A stretch of 64,000 bases of DNA from Acidobacteriota bacterium. GTDB lineage: Bacteria > Acidobacteriota > Blastocatellia > Pyrinomonadales > Pyrinomonadaceae. This document shows positions 10,218 to 19,307 of this stretch, in pieces; within the stretch, counting starts at the first letter, position 1; each line of letters opens with the position of its first letter. The stretch spans positions 868,001 through 932,000 of the forward strand of contig JADKBM010000004.1 of assembly GCA_016715115.1 (NCBI GenBank). Direction: 5' to 3'. The position numbers were made by a program, and so were the translations under genes. Under the pieces are notes generated by a model that was given only the letters and a program-made list of their open reading frames with translations, ran no database searches and had not been told where the DNA came from.

Positions 10218-11486
10218 ATGACAAACGAAACACACGATCCGAATCTTCAAAGCTGGATCGAGTCGGCAAACCGGCCCGATTCTGATTTTCCTCTTCAAAA
10301 TCTCCCGGTCTGCAAGTATTACAAAGGAAATGACCTGCAGATCGGAATTGCGATCGGCGACTTCATCCTCGACTTCGAGCCGTTTTACAACAGCTTTCTC
10401 GCGGACGGATTTGAAAAGGTCGATCTCGAACTCGCGGCGAGTCCGAAAGTTCGCGCTGGCCTTATCGGCGCGCTTTCCGTGGACGCGAAAGAGTCGGGCC
10501 GAAACCTGATCCGCGATCATTTTCTGACGCCGATCGTGACCGCGAAATTCGCTTTGCCGTTTGAGATCCGCGACTATACCGATTTTTATTGCTCGATATT
10601 CCACGCCACCAACGTCGGCGCGATGTTTCGTCCCGACAATCCGCTGCTTCCGAATTACAAATACATCCCGATCGGATACCACGGCCGGGCGTCCTCGATC
10701 ATCGTTTCAGGCGCCGATGTCAAACGCCCGAAGGGTCAGAATCGGGCCGACGCCGACGCGCCGCCGATCTTCGTGCCGTGCCGCAACCTCGATTACGAGA
10801 TGGAAGTCGGATTTTTCGTCGGCAAGGGCAACGATCTCGGAACATCGATACCGATCGAAAATGCCGAAGATCATATTTTCGGACTTTGCCTCGTCAATGA
10901 CTGGTCCGCGCGTGATATTCAGGCGTGGGAGTATCAGCCGCTTGGGCCGTTTCTCGCAAAGAACTTCGCGACGACCTTGTCGCCGTTCATCGTGACAAAA
11001 GAAGCTCTTGAACCGTTTCGCGTTCCGGCGTTCGAGCGCGACGCGAACGATCCGCAGCCGCTTGATTATCTAAACGGCGAAGCAAACAATAGCCGCGGCG
11101 GTTTTGATATCAATCTCGAGGTCTTCATCCAAACGGAAAAAATGCGTTCCGAATTGATCGAACCATTCAGACTTTCGCGGTCGAATATGAAAGATCTTTA
11201 TTGGACGATCGCGCAGATGCTGACGCACCACGCGTCGAACGGCTGCAATCTCCAAACCGGCGACCTGATGGCGACCGGCACGGTTTCCGGACGCGGGAAG
11301 GACGAACGAGGGTGTTTGCTCGAACTGACCTGGCGCGGAACGGAGCCGATTGAGTTGCCGTCCGGAGAAACCCGACGGTTTCTCGAAGATGGCGACGATG
11401 TGATAATGAGAGGTTTCTGCGAGCGGGAAGGCTTCAGGCGAATCGGATTCGGCGAATGCCGCGGTCGCGTCTTGCCGTCAGACTAA
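10218..11486 (+). CDS. fahA: Fumarylacetoacetase
   Basis: A 422-residue hydrolase that splits fumarylacetoacetate into fumarate and acetoacetate, the last step of tyrosine and homogentisate breakdown in the cytoplasm. An N-terminal SH3-like domain is followed by the catalytic FAH fold. Near residues 119-145 the signature DYTDFYCSIFHATNVGAMFR contains the catalytic Asp and His, then IPIGYHGRASSI. Later, DYEMEVGFFVGKGN and LVNDWSARDIQAWEYQPLGP supply the metal ligands. Length matches the eukaryotic-type enzyme (about 420). The ATG at 10218 has GGAG seven bases upstream. No hmgA or hpd gene is adjacent, so the rest of the pathway must lie elsewhere. Confidence 0.95.
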   Translation: MTNETHDPNLQSWIESANRPDSDFPLQNLPVCKYYKGNDLQIGIAIGDFILDFEPFYNSFLADGFEKVDLELAASPKVRAGLIGALSVDAKESGRNLIRDHFLTPIVTAKFALPFEIRDYTDFYCSIFHATNVGAMFRPDNPLLPNYKYIPIGYHGRASSIIVSGADVKRPKGQNRADADAPPIFVPCRNLDYEMEVGFFVGKGNDLGTSIPIENAEDHIFGLCLVNDWSARDIQAWEYQPLGPFLAKNFATTLSPFIVTKEALEPFRVPAFERDANDPQPLDYLNGEANNSRGGFDINLEVFIQTEKMRSELIEPFRLSRSNMKDLYWTIAQMLTHHASNGCNLQTGDLMATGTVSGRGKDERGCLLELTWRGTEPIELPSGETRRFLEDGDDVIMRGFCEREGFRRIGFGECRGRVLPSD

Positions 11487-11512
11487 CTGGACGATCAGGG
11501 GATTCTTGATTT

Positions 11513-14188
11513 ATGACTTTGCGAGCCGGATTTCTTCTGCTGCTTTTAACGCTTGGTGCGATCGCCCAGGCAAATGCGATCATAGGATCCGTCAAGGACC
11601 CGAACGGCGCAGCCGTCGCCGGCGCAAACGTGTCGATCAAATGTCAAAACGGCACAAAGCGCACAGCCGTGACAAATCCGGCGGGCGAATTCAGCTTCGA
11701 CGTCGGCGGCCAGGACTGTTTGTTGAGAGTGATCCAAGCCGGATTCGCGCCGTACGAACAGGAACTCGGACCGGGCCAAACGCTCGAGATCGTTCTTCAG
11801 GTCGATGAAACGCGGGTGACCGTCACCGCCGAAACCGGACGTGCCGAAAGTCGTGAAAACGTGCCGCAGGCCGTCACTCTGATCGGTTCCGATCGAATGA
11901 ACCAAAAGTCTCCGGTGGTGCTGGCGCAGCTCGCGGACGAAGAAGTCGGAGTTTCATTTCAGCGAACAAGCCCGACGATCGGCGCGATCGCGGTTCGTGG
12001 ACTGACCGGCAAGAACGTCTCGGTGTACATCGACGGTGTTCGTTTCACCAATTCAGCACAGCGCGGCGGTATCAGCACGTTTTTCAATCTCAACGACGCG
12101 TCGAATTTTCAGTCGGTCGAGATTCTTCGCGGCGCCAATTCGGCACAGTATGGCTCAGATTCGTTGGGCGGAACAGTAAATCTGGTTAGTCGCGCGCCCG
12201 CGTTCAAATCCGACAAAAACGAACTGCACGGCGACTTGATGACGGGTTACACAAGCGCCGACCGCAGTTATTTCGGATCGTTGAATCTAAGCTTCGGAAC
12301 GAACAAACTCGGCGGGAGCGTCAATCTGATCGGTCGGCGTGTCGGCACGCTTCGAACGTCGGACGGTATCGATTCGCACGCGGCGGTGACGCGATTTCTC
12401 GGCCTGCCTTCGAGCATTCTCGGTGACCGATTGCCCGATACCGAGTTTTCGCAATACGGCGGCTCGCTCAGGCTCAACTACGCGCCGCGGCCGGATTCGA
12501 CCTTCATCGTCAAGTACCAGCGCGGCCAACAGGACGACGGCAAACGCTACGACCAACTTCTCGGCGGCGACGGAAACCTCATCGCGGACTTGAAGAATCT
12601 GATGCAGGATTTCGCCTACATCCGATTCGTGAAACAGGATTTCGGCTTTTTCGATTCGGCATCGTTCACGCTTTCATACAATAGTCAGCGCGAAGAACGG
12701 ATCAATCAGGGTGGACAGGGAAACCCGGCTGCGACGATTACCAATCAATACGAACGCACAACCGCGACCGGATTCAGTTTTTTCCTCGAAAAAGAACTGC
12801 CGAAGCGGAATTCATTTCTTTTCGGCGGGGATTACTATTTCGAAAAGATCAACTCGCCCGCGTTTACCTTCAACCCTGTAAACTCGACATTTTTCCTTTC
12901 ACGTCCGCGGGTGCCCGATGAAGGCCGTTTCATCAGCGGCGGCTTGTTCATTCAGGATGCGTGGGATGCGATCCCGAATAGACTCCGACTGAGCGGCGCG
13001 GTTCGCTACAACGTCGGCTCGTACCGCGCGCGTGCCGCGGATAGCCCGATCGTCAACGGCTTTCGCCTGTGGAACGACGACTCGCTCCGCGTCGCCGATT
13101 TCTCGGGCCGCATCGGAATGGTCGCGAAACTCGCAAAGGGATTCAATCTTGCGTTCAACTATACGCGTGGTTTTCGCTACCCGAGTATGACCGATCTCGG
13201 GACGCTCGGACTGACGGGCGACGGCTTCGAGGTCGATTACACCTCCGCGATCGATCTCGGCGGAACGATCGGGTCGGACGCGAGCGCCAATGCGATTTCG
13301 ACCGGACTCCCCGTTTCGCGTCAGCGCTCGGAATATTCGAACACGTTCGACGTCGGTCTGCGTTACTCCAACAAACGTTTCGACACCGACTTTACGGTGT
13401 TCTATCTGCAACTGAAAGACACGATCACCAAACAAGCGCTGATTCTTCCGCAAGGCTCGGTCGGCCGGTTTCTAGGCGATCAGGCAATCACCAGCCAGCG
13501 CCCGAACGGGACCGTCTTCGTCTCGCTTTCGACGGCACCGGTTCTTGTCCGCAGCAACTTTACGTCGGCCCGGCTATACGGATTTGAATACGAGGTCGAA
13601 ACGAAGATCACGGAAAAACTTGAATTTCGCGGAAATTACACTTTCATCCACGCCGCAGACGAAGTCACCGGCCTTCCGCCGAACATCGAAGGCGGAACGC
13701 CGCCGCCGCAAGGTGTTGTCAGTTTGCGGTACGAACCGAAAACGAATATGTGGTTCGAGTTCTACTCGAATTTGGCGCAGAAACAAGATCGTTTCTCCAC
13801 GCTCGACCTCGGCGACCGCCGCACCGGCGCGACGCGGACGCGCGCCCAGATCCAGAACTTTTTCCGCCGCGGCGCCTGCGTCAGGGGATTGACGAACAAC
13901 CCCGACGGGCGCTGCGGAACCGGCGACGAAACGACTTTGCTCGCGACGGGTGAAACGATTCTTCAGGTTCAGAACCGCATTCTCGGCGTCGGCGTCGATT
14001 CCGCGCCGTTGTTCACCTATTTGCCGTCGTTCGCGCTTTTCAATTTGCGCGGCGGATTCAAGATCAACGAAAAATCGCAGATCAACTGGAGTTTCGAGAA
14101 TATGTTCGACCAGTTCAACCGAAAACCGAGTTGGGGAATCGACGGCGCGGGCCGCAGTTTCAAGGTTCAATATCGATACAAGTTCTAA
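11513..14188 (+). CDS. TonB-dependent outer-membrane receptor with carboxypeptidase-regulatory-like N-terminus
   Basis: An 891-residue barrel that should take up a substrate across the outer membrane using TonB energy. Residues 1-22 are a signal peptide. Residues about 23-95 form a carboxypeptidase-regulatory-like domain (IIGSVKDPNGAAVAGANVSI). The plug domain follows, with QAVTLIGSDRM, IAVRGLTGKNVSVYIDGVRF and VEILRGANSAQYGSDSLGGT, then a long barrel ending in YRYKF with a terminal Phe. Substrate cannot be read; the general form resembles iron-chelate and vitamin B12 receptors. It starts 26 bases after fahA and may be cotranscribed with it, though no functional link is obvious. Confidence 0.9.
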   Translation: MTLRAGFLLLLLTLGAIAQANAIIGSVKDPNGAAVAGANVSIKCQNGTKRTAVTNPAGEFSFDVGGQDCLLRVIQAGFAPYEQELGPGQTLEIVLQVDETRVTVTAETGRAESRENVPQAVTLIGSDRMNQKSPVVLAQLADEEVGVSFQRTSPTIGAIAVRGLTGKNVSVYIDGVRFTNSAQRGGISTFFNLNDASNFQSVEILRGANSAQYGSDSLGGTVNLVSRAPAFKSDKNELHGDLMTGYTSADRSYFGSLNLSFGTNKLGGSVNLIGRRVGTLRTSDGIDSHAAVTRFLGLPSSILGDRLPDTEFSQYGGSLRLNYAPRPDSTFIVKYQRGQQDDGKRYDQLLGGDGNLIADLKNLMQDFAYIRFVKQDFGFFDSASFTLSYNSQREERINQGGQGNPAATITNQYERTTATGFSFFLEKELPKRNSFLFGGDYYFEKINSPAFTFNPVNSTFFLSRPRVPDEGRFISGGLFIQDAWDAIPNRLRLSGAVRYNVGSYRARAADSPIVNGFRLWNDDSLRVADFSGRIGMVAKLAKGFNLAFNYTRGFRYPSMTDLGTLGLTGDGFEVDYTSAIDLGGTIGSDASANAISTGLPVSRQRSEYSNTFDVGLRYSNKRFDTDFTVFYLQLKDTITKQALILPQGSVGRFLGDQAITSQRPNGTVFVSLSTAPVLVRSNFTSARLYGFEYEVETKITEKLEFRGNYTFIHAADEVTGLPPNIEGGTPPPQGVVSLRYEPKTNMWFEFYSNLAQKQDRFSTLDLGDRRTGATRTRAQIQNFFRRGACVRGLTNNPDGRCGTGDETTLLATGETILQVQNRILGVGVDSAPLFTYLPSFALFNLRGGFKINEKSQINWSFENMFDQFNRKPSWGIDGAGRSFKVQYRYKF

Positions 14189-14215
14189 CGGCGACGATCG
14201 ATTGTCGTTTTTCGG

Positions 14216-14277
14216 TTATTCATAATCAGTTGTTGCCGGTTATTCCGGAATAGCTGATGGCTGATAATTGAAAGTTT
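14216..14277. repeat. Short heptad-type intergenic repeat with hairpin
   Basis: The segment contains GGTTATTCCGGAATAGCTG followed by roughly seven-base steps (GATGGCT, GATAATT, GAAAGTT). TATTCCGGAATA is a 12-base perfect palindrome. The same CGGAATAGCTG core followed by GATAnnT steps recurs at 24741-24975 and 44711-44755, so it is a dispersed repeat. Confidence 0.6.
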
Positions 14278-14302
14278 TGTTTTGCCTAAGAGATTCGGAC
14301 GA

Positions 14303-16507
14303 ATGAATAAATACTCCAACCAAGCCCGCGGAGCGCTTTCCGAATACGAGGAGTATTTCGCCGGAATGGACGCTTCGATGCGGCAGAAGATCGCGCTCAC
14401 AACCGCGCATTTTCCGGCGTACGGCAAGATCGCCGATATGGGTTCCGGTTCGGGGAGCGGGACATTCGATCTCGCCCGGTTGTATCGCGAACTCGAGCTT
14501 GTTGGCGTCGATATCAATCCGGTGACGGTCAATTACTCGAAGGACCACTATCGTGCTGAGAATCTCGAATTCGTCGTCGGCGATATCGCCGATCGGGTTT
14601 TCGAAACCGAGTCGCTGGACGGAATTCTCGATTCGTCCGTACTTCATCACGTCACGAGTTTCAACGATTTCAATGTTTCCGAGATCGACAGGACGCTCCG
14701 CAATCAGGTCGCGCAGCTAAAGACCGGCGGAGTTCTGATCATACGCGATTTCGTCGTACCCGATGAAGCTGAATCGACGGTGTTTCTGGATCTCCCGACG
14801 AGCGACGGCGCTGAAACCGGCGCTATCCCGGAACTCTCGTCGGCGGCATTGTTTGACGTTTTCGCCCGCGATTTTCGATGCAGCCTGAACCGCGATTCCG
14901 GAGTTCCCTTCGCGCGTTTGGCATCCCCGCGCGCTGGGTTCGCTCGATTTGAAACAACACTCCGTTATGCGGCCGAATTCGTTTTGCGAAAGGACTATCG
15001 CGATCATTGGGCACCGGAACTGCTCGAAGAGTACACGTACTTTTCGCACGATGACTTTGAGCGCGCGTTTCGCTCGGAGAGCTTGCGGATCGTCGTTTCG
15101 ATGCCGCTCTGGAATCCGTGGATCGTCGAAAACCGGTTCGTCGGCAAGTTCTTTCTGGCGGATCGTTCAGTTGGCGCATTGACGTTTCCGCCGACCAATT
15201 TTCTTATCGTCGGCGAAAAGGTAAGACCCGGAGAAGGCGTCAAACTCGCCGAAACCCGGAAATCCGGCAATGCGCCGCGATTTTTGAATCTGAAGTTTTA
15301 CCGGCATCGGACGAGCGGCCAGATTTTCGAGCTCGCCGAACGCCCGAATCAGACGATCGATCTTCTTCCGTGGTTCGAGAGCGAATCGGGTCAACTTTTC
15401 GTGCTTGCGAAAAAGGACTTTCCGCGGCCGATCGTCAATGCGATCGGCGACGTTCCGAATTTGAATCGCGCGCGATTTTCGGGTTACATCACCGAACCGA
15501 TCAGTGCCCTTTCAGATTCGGGATCGGGGATTGACGAACTTCACGAGATAATTCCAGAAGTCTTGCACGAAAGAGCGGGGCTTGCATCAACGCAAATCGT
15601 CTCGATCAGCGAACCCAATTTCTATTTCACTTCGCCTGGCGGAATCGATGAACGGGTCGAGAGCCACCTCGTGCAGATAAGCGGTTGGAACAACGAGCCG
15701 CACGCGATCGACAACTATACGAAATTCAAGAGCGCCGGTTCGGTTCGCGAGCTCGATGCGCTCCAGGTCCTGCGCGCATCGCACGTCGGCGGTATGTTCG
15801 ACGCCCGGCTCGAGATCAACATTTATCGTCTCTTGCGTCAGCTCGGACATTCGCCGGGAGCGTGGATCGGCGGTGCGCTGGGGCCGTCGAACCAAGTGTT
15901 CAGCGGGAGGATCGAACCGGATCTCACAATCGGACACGATATGGTATTTGAGGCGGTCGATGTTCAGGCGCCGGACTTCCTTGAACATCATCGCGGCGAT
16001 TTTGGAGAGTTCGACTCGCGCGCGAACGAACTCGCGCGAGATGAACTGGAATTCATAGTTCCGAAACGATTCAGCAAGAATACCGTCGCGGCGATTCCCT
16101 TTATCAAGAGCGATGCGTCGATTATTGTCGGAATCGAGATCCGTGACCTTCCGGCACCGCAAAATTTCACTGGAAACTCGCGTCTCGCCTGCGTTCCGGC
16201 CTGGCGGCTGCCGCGATCGATCAAGCATAAATTCGATCTTGAACCGTTCGTCCGCGAGAGGTTTCCAATGGATTTTCGGGTTCCGGCAAAACGTGTTTGG
16301 GAACTCGGAGGCGCATACTTTACAAGCGCCGGGATCACTCCCGAGATCGTTTATCCGATGGCGGTCGAGATCGACGCGGACGAACTCGGCACATCCGATT
16401 TGAAATTCATACCGCTGGCTGATCTCATCGAACGAGAATCCGAGATCCGCGACGCTCATCTGCTTGTTGCTCTCAACCGCCTCGCCCACGCGCTCGGCGT
16501 TGGATGA
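14303..16507 (+). CDS. SAM-dependent methyltransferase fused to two Nudix-like segments
   Basis: A 734-residue cytoplasmic protein. Residues about 15-180 form a class I SAM-dependent methyltransferase: motif I IADMGSGSGSGTFDLAR, motif II ELVGVDINPV, and motif IV-like DGILDSSVLHHVTSF, then GGVLIIRDFVVP. The rest (about 250-734) is not recognised as a whole. It has two segments, FYFTSPGGIDERVESHLVQI near 435 and AYFTSAGITPEIVYPMAVEI near 675, that resemble the late conserved strand of ADP-ribose-type Nudix proteins, but I do not see a full Nudix box, so hydrolase activity is doubtful. The ATG at 14303 was preferred to a TTG at 14282. The stop codon touches the large repeat array. Substrate unknown. 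Confidence 0.7.
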   Translation: MNKYSNQARGALSEYEEYFAGMDASMRQKIALTTAHFPAYGKIADMGSGSGSGTFDLARLYRELELVGVDINPVTVNYSKDHYRAENLEFVVGDIADRVFETESLDGILDSSVLHHVTSFNDFNVSEIDRTLRNQVAQLKTGGVLIIRDFVVPDEAESTVFLDLPTSDGAETGAIPELSSAALFDVFARDFRCSLNRDSGVPFARLASPRAGFARFETTLRYAAEFVLRKDYRDHWAPELLEEYTYFSHDDFERAFRSESLRIVVSMPLWNPWIVENRFVGKFFLADRSVGALTFPPTNFLIVGEKVRPGEGVKLAETRKSGNAPRFLNLKFYRHRTSGQIFELAERPNQTIDLLPWFESESGQLFVLAKKDFPRPIVNAIGDVPNLNRARFSGYITEPISALSDSGSGIDELHEIIPEVLHERAGLASTQIVSISEPNFYFTSPGGIDERVESHLVQISGWNNEPHAIDNYTKFKSAGSVRELDALQVLRASHVGGMFDARLEINIYRLLRQLGHSPGAWIGGALGPSNQVFSGRIEPDLTIGHDMVFEAVDVQAPDFLEHHRGDFGEFDSRANELARDELEFIVPKRFSKNTVAAIPFIKSDASIIVGIEIRDLPAPQNFTGNSRLACVPAWRLPRSIKHKFDLEPFVRERFPMDFRVPAKRVWELGGAYFTSAGITPEIVYPMAVEIDADELGTSDLKFIPLADLIERESEIRDAHLLVALNRLAHALGVG

Positions 16508-16508
16508 T

Positions 16509-17193
16509 TTCAGGGATTCCAGGATTCCAGAGATTGCAGGGATTCCAGGGATTCCAGGATTCCAGGGATTCCAGGGATTCCAGGATTCCAGGGATTCCAG
16601 AATTCCAGGATTCCAGGATTCCAGGATTCCAGGATTCCAGAGATTCCAGGATTCCAGAGATTCCAGAGATTTCAGGGATTCCAGGGATTCCATTGGTGCC
16701 AGAGCTGCCTCTGAACAGATGTAATTTTGGAATCATGGAATCCTTGGAATCATGGAATCCTTGGAATCTCTGGAATCATAGAATCCTTGGAATCATAGAA
16801 TCCATGGAATCATTGAATCCTTGGAATCATGGAATCCTTGGAATCATGGAATCCTTGGAATCATGGAATCCTTGGAATCATGGAATCCTTGGAATCCTTG
16901 GAATCTCTGGAATCATAGAATCCTTGGAATCATAGAATCCATGGAATCATGGAATCCTTGGAATCATAGAATCCATGGAATCATTGAATCCTTGGAATCA
17001 TGGAATCCTTGGAATCATGGAATCCTTGGAATCATGGAATCCTTGGAATCCTTGGAATCATGGAATCCTTGGAATCCTTGGAATCTCTGGAATCCCTGGA
17101 ATCCCTGGAATCCTTGGAATCCCTGGAATCCCTGGAATCCCTGGAATCCTTGGAATCCTGGAATCCCTGGAATATCTGGAATCCTGGAATCCC
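16509..17193. repeat. Large inverted array of 8-9 bp tandem repeats
   Basis: The left arm (about 16509-16692) is built from GGATTCCAG units of 8 or 9 bases. After a unique spacer of about 45 bases (16693-16737), the right arm (about 16738-17193) has units of the complementary sense, alternating TGGAATCAT and GGAATCCT, and ending in plain TGGAATCCC units. The arms can therefore pair to form a very large hairpin or cruciform. The array contains no stop codons in several frames, which creates long artificial reading frames rich in WNP or IPG. It separates the methyltransferase fusion from purF. Confidence 0.95.
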
Positions 17194-17261
17194 CAAATCA
17201 ATCGCAAATTGCACTTCGCAAATCGCAAATTCCAGCTCGTTCGTGGCAAAATAGAGTCCGA

Positions 17262-18656
17262 ATGGATTTGGTTCTCGACAAGTTTCACGAAGAATGCGGC
17301 ATATTCGGCATATTCGGGCATCCGGAAGCGTCGACGCTGACGCAGCTTGGACTTTTCGCACTGCAGCATCGCGGCCAGGAAGCGTGCGGGATCGTGTCGA
17401 GCGACGGCGAAGACCTTCATCAGTTTCGTTCAGTCGGATTGGTCGCCGACGTCTTGACCGAAGACGTATTGAAGAAACTCAATGGAAACAGCGCGATCGG
17501 TCACACGCGCTACTCGACCTCGGGCCGCAACACGATCAAGGAAGTTCAGCCGTTTTCGGTCACCTGCCAACACGGACAGCTGGCGGTTTGCCACAATGGG
17601 AATCTGCCGTTCGCGAACGAAAAGCGAAAGGAACTTGAACGCGGCGGTGCGATCTTCTCTTCGACTTCTGACACCGAGACGATCCTGCATTCGGTCGCGC
17701 GGACCACTGCCGACACCGCGATCGACGCCATTCGTGAAGTTTTGCGTGAAACCGAGGGCGCCTTTTCGCTCTTGTTTTTGACGCCCGATTCGCTCGTTGC
17801 AGTCCGCGATCCGCGCGGGTTTCGACCGCTCGTCCTCGGGAAATTGAAAGATGCGTGGTGCGTCGCGTCGGAATCCTGTGCGTTCGATTTGATGGACGCC
17901 GAAATGGTTCGCGAGATCGGCGCCGGCGAAATGCTGGTCATCAATAAGAACGGACTTGATTCGTCGTTTCCGTTTGAACCGAAAAACGCGTCCGTTTGCT
18001 CCTTCGAGCACGTTTACTTTTCGCGCCCCGATTCGATTATATTCGGCCGATCGGTGAATCAGTCGAGGCATTTGATGGGACGACGGCTTGCCGTCGAAAA
18101 TCCGGTCGAGGCCGACATCGTCGTGCCGGTTCCGGACTCGGGAGTCGCCGCGGCGATCGGTTATTCCGCCGAATCGGGGATCAGTTTCCGCCAGGCGATT
18201 ATTAGAAATCATTACATCGGGCGGACCTTTATCGAGCCGTCGCAGAGCATCCGATCATTTGGCGTTCGCCTCAAACTCAATCCGATCAAAGATCTGATCA
18301 GCGGCCGCCGCGTTGTGTTGGTTGACGATTCGATCGTCCGCGGAACGACCTCGAAGAAGATCGTCCAGATGGTCCGCGAGGCAGGAGCGAAAGAGGTTCA
18401 TCTTCGTATATCTTGTCCACCGACGATCTCGCCCTGCTACTATGGCGTCGATACGCCAAGCAAGGCGGAGTTGATCGCGGCGCGGATGTCGGTCGAGGAA
18501 GTTTGCCGGCACGTCGAGGCGGATTCGCTCGCATATCTTTCGCTTGAGGGAATGCAGGAGGCGATCGGGATCGACTCGGCATCGACCTGTACCGCGTGCT
18601 GGACGGGAAAGTATCCGACGCTGGTTGCCAACGCGGCGGCCAATAGCGCTAAATAG
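17262..18656 (+). CDS. purF: Amidophosphoribosyltransferase
   Basis: Catalyses the first committed step of purine synthesis, making phosphoribosylamine from PRPP and glutamine. The 464-residue chain starts with an 11-residue propeptide and then Cys12 (HEECGIFGIFGHPE), the N-terminal nucleophile of the glutaminase domain after processing. This is the Bacillus subtilis arrangement. The PRPP-binding loop VVLVDDSIVRGTTSKKIV is in the C-terminal half. Cysteines in CSFEHVYFSRPDS, SCPPTISPCYYG and CTACWTGKYP match the [4Fe-4S] ligand pattern of the Bacillus-type enzyme. The frame is open for 147 more codons into the upstream repeat, but ATG 17262 is right because it gives the propeptide. Other pur genes are not in the window. 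Confidence 0.96.
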   Translation: MDLVLDKFHEECGIFGIFGHPEASTLTQLGLFALQHRGQEACGIVSSDGEDLHQFRSVGLVADVLTEDVLKKLNGNSAIGHTRYSTSGRNTIKEVQPFSVTCQHGQLAVCHNGNLPFANEKRKELERGGAIFSSTSDTETILHSVARTTADTAIDAIREVLRETEGAFSLLFLTPDSLVAVRDPRGFRPLVLGKLKDAWCVASESCAFDLMDAEMVREIGAGEMLVINKNGLDSSFPFEPKNASVCSFEHVYFSRPDSIIFGRSVNQSRHLMGRRLAVENPVEADIVVPVPDSGVAAAIGYSAESGISFRQAIIRNHYIGRTFIEPSQSIRSFGVRLKLNPIKDLISGRRVVLVDDSIVRGTTSKKIVQMVREAGAKEVHLRISCPPTISPCYYGVDTPSKAELIAARMSVEEVCRHVEADSLAYLSLEGMQEAIGIDSASTCTACWTGKYPTLVANAAANSAK

Positions 18657-18708
18657 AATTTCGAGTTTTGCCGACCGGGCGGAACCGATCAATACAAGGA
18701 GGAAATCA

Positions 18709-19179
18709 ATGAGGAAATTTTATCTGATTCTCGTCGTCGCGGTGTTCGCGTTTGGGGCATTGGCCGGATGCGAAAAAGCCGCCGGGCCTAAGGTCGAAAA
18801 GGCAACGCCGGCGCCGGCCGCAGCGACGCCGAAGTCCGAAGATCCGGCAGACAACGCTCCGCGAATGACGCTGGCCGAAGCAAAGAAGGAATTCGACGCC
18901 GGGACAGCGACGTTCGTCGACACGCGCGCAGAAGTCCAGTTCAAGACGGAACGCGTCAAGGGCGCTGTCAATATGCCGATGGAAGCGTTCGAGATGCGCT
19001 ACAAATCGATCCCGACGGACAAAAAGATCATCGCCTATTGTTCCTGACCGTCCGAACATACCAGCGCCAGTTTGGTTGCTGAACTCAAAAAGAAAGGAAT
19101 CGGAAACGCATACGCACTTGTCGGCGGAACCCAAGCCTGGAAAACCGCCGGCTATCCGATGGAAGGCGACAAGAAGTAG
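18709..19179 (+). CDS. Rhodanese-domain lipoprotein, probable selenoprotein with in-frame TGA
   Basis: The gene has a strong AAGGAGG site before ATG 18709. A type II signal peptide ends in the lipobox LAGC, then a Pro/Ala-rich linker leads to a single rhodanese domain (TLAEAKKEFDAGTATFVDTR, RVKGAVNMPMEAF). The active-site loop reads Y-C-S-[TGA]-P-S-E-H-T-S-A. TGA at 19045-19047 is in frame, and the downstream codons continue the same domain (LVAELKKKGI, ALVGGTQAWKTAGYPMEG) to TAG at 19177. Cys-containing relatives usually have C-x-C-P-x-E at this point, so the TGA replaces a Cys. A SECIS-like hairpin follows at the expected distance. The alternatives are a nonsense mutation or a sequencing error. 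156 residues if read through. Confidence 0.75.
19062..19081 (+). promoter_or_regulatory. Candidate bacterial SECIS hairpin after the in-frame TGA
   Basis: Bases 19062-19069 (CAGCGCCA) pair with 19073-19081 (TGGTTGCTG): CAGC with GCTG, one G-U pair beside a single bulged U, CCA with TGG, and a three-base apical loop GTT. The loop begins 23 bases after the TGA and its first base is G. Bacterial SECIS elements usually lie inside the coding region about 16-37 bases past the UGA with a G at the start of a small loop, so geometry fits. Confidence 0.55.
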
Positions 19180-19193
19180 TTTGACCACAAGAA

Positions 19194-19237
19194 AAATGAA
19201 AGACCGGACGAGTTGTTTCGTTCGGTCTTTTTCATTG
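19194..19237 (+). terminator. Rho-independent terminator after rhodanese gene
   Basis: AAAGACCGGACGA pairs with TCGTTCGGTCTTT (one mismatch) around the loop GTTGTT, and the right arm runs into a T tract. The flanking A and T tracts would let it work for both strands, but wecB on the other strand ends 70 bases further right. Confidence 0.75.
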
Positions 19238-19307
19238 GTAATGCAGAAACGCGGGTCGTTGCTCGGCCAATTGGGCCACTCCGTTTCCCACGGTTGGAAT
19301 CGACTAA

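Noticed and set aside
14303..16507. Active Nudix hydrolase in the C-terminus of the methyltransferase fusion
   Set aside because: I could not find a full Nudix box (G-x5-E-x7-R-E-U-x-E-E-x-G-U); only the later segment resembles the family.
16509..17193. CRISPR array
   Set aside because: Units of 8-9 bases abut without unique spacers, and no cas genes are present. The heptad array at 26994 was rejected for the same reason.
16509..17260. Long WNP- and IPG-rich reading frames through the repeat array, one joined in frame to purF
   Set aside because: They arise because the 8-9 bp repeat lacks stop codons in most frames. PurF needs its short propeptide before Cys, which is given by ATG 17262, so the upstream extension is not part of the enzyme.
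18544..19047. A shorter protein ending at TGA 19045 as the complete rhodanese
   Set aside because: It would lack the last third of the rhodanese fold, which is encoded in the same frame right after the TGA.
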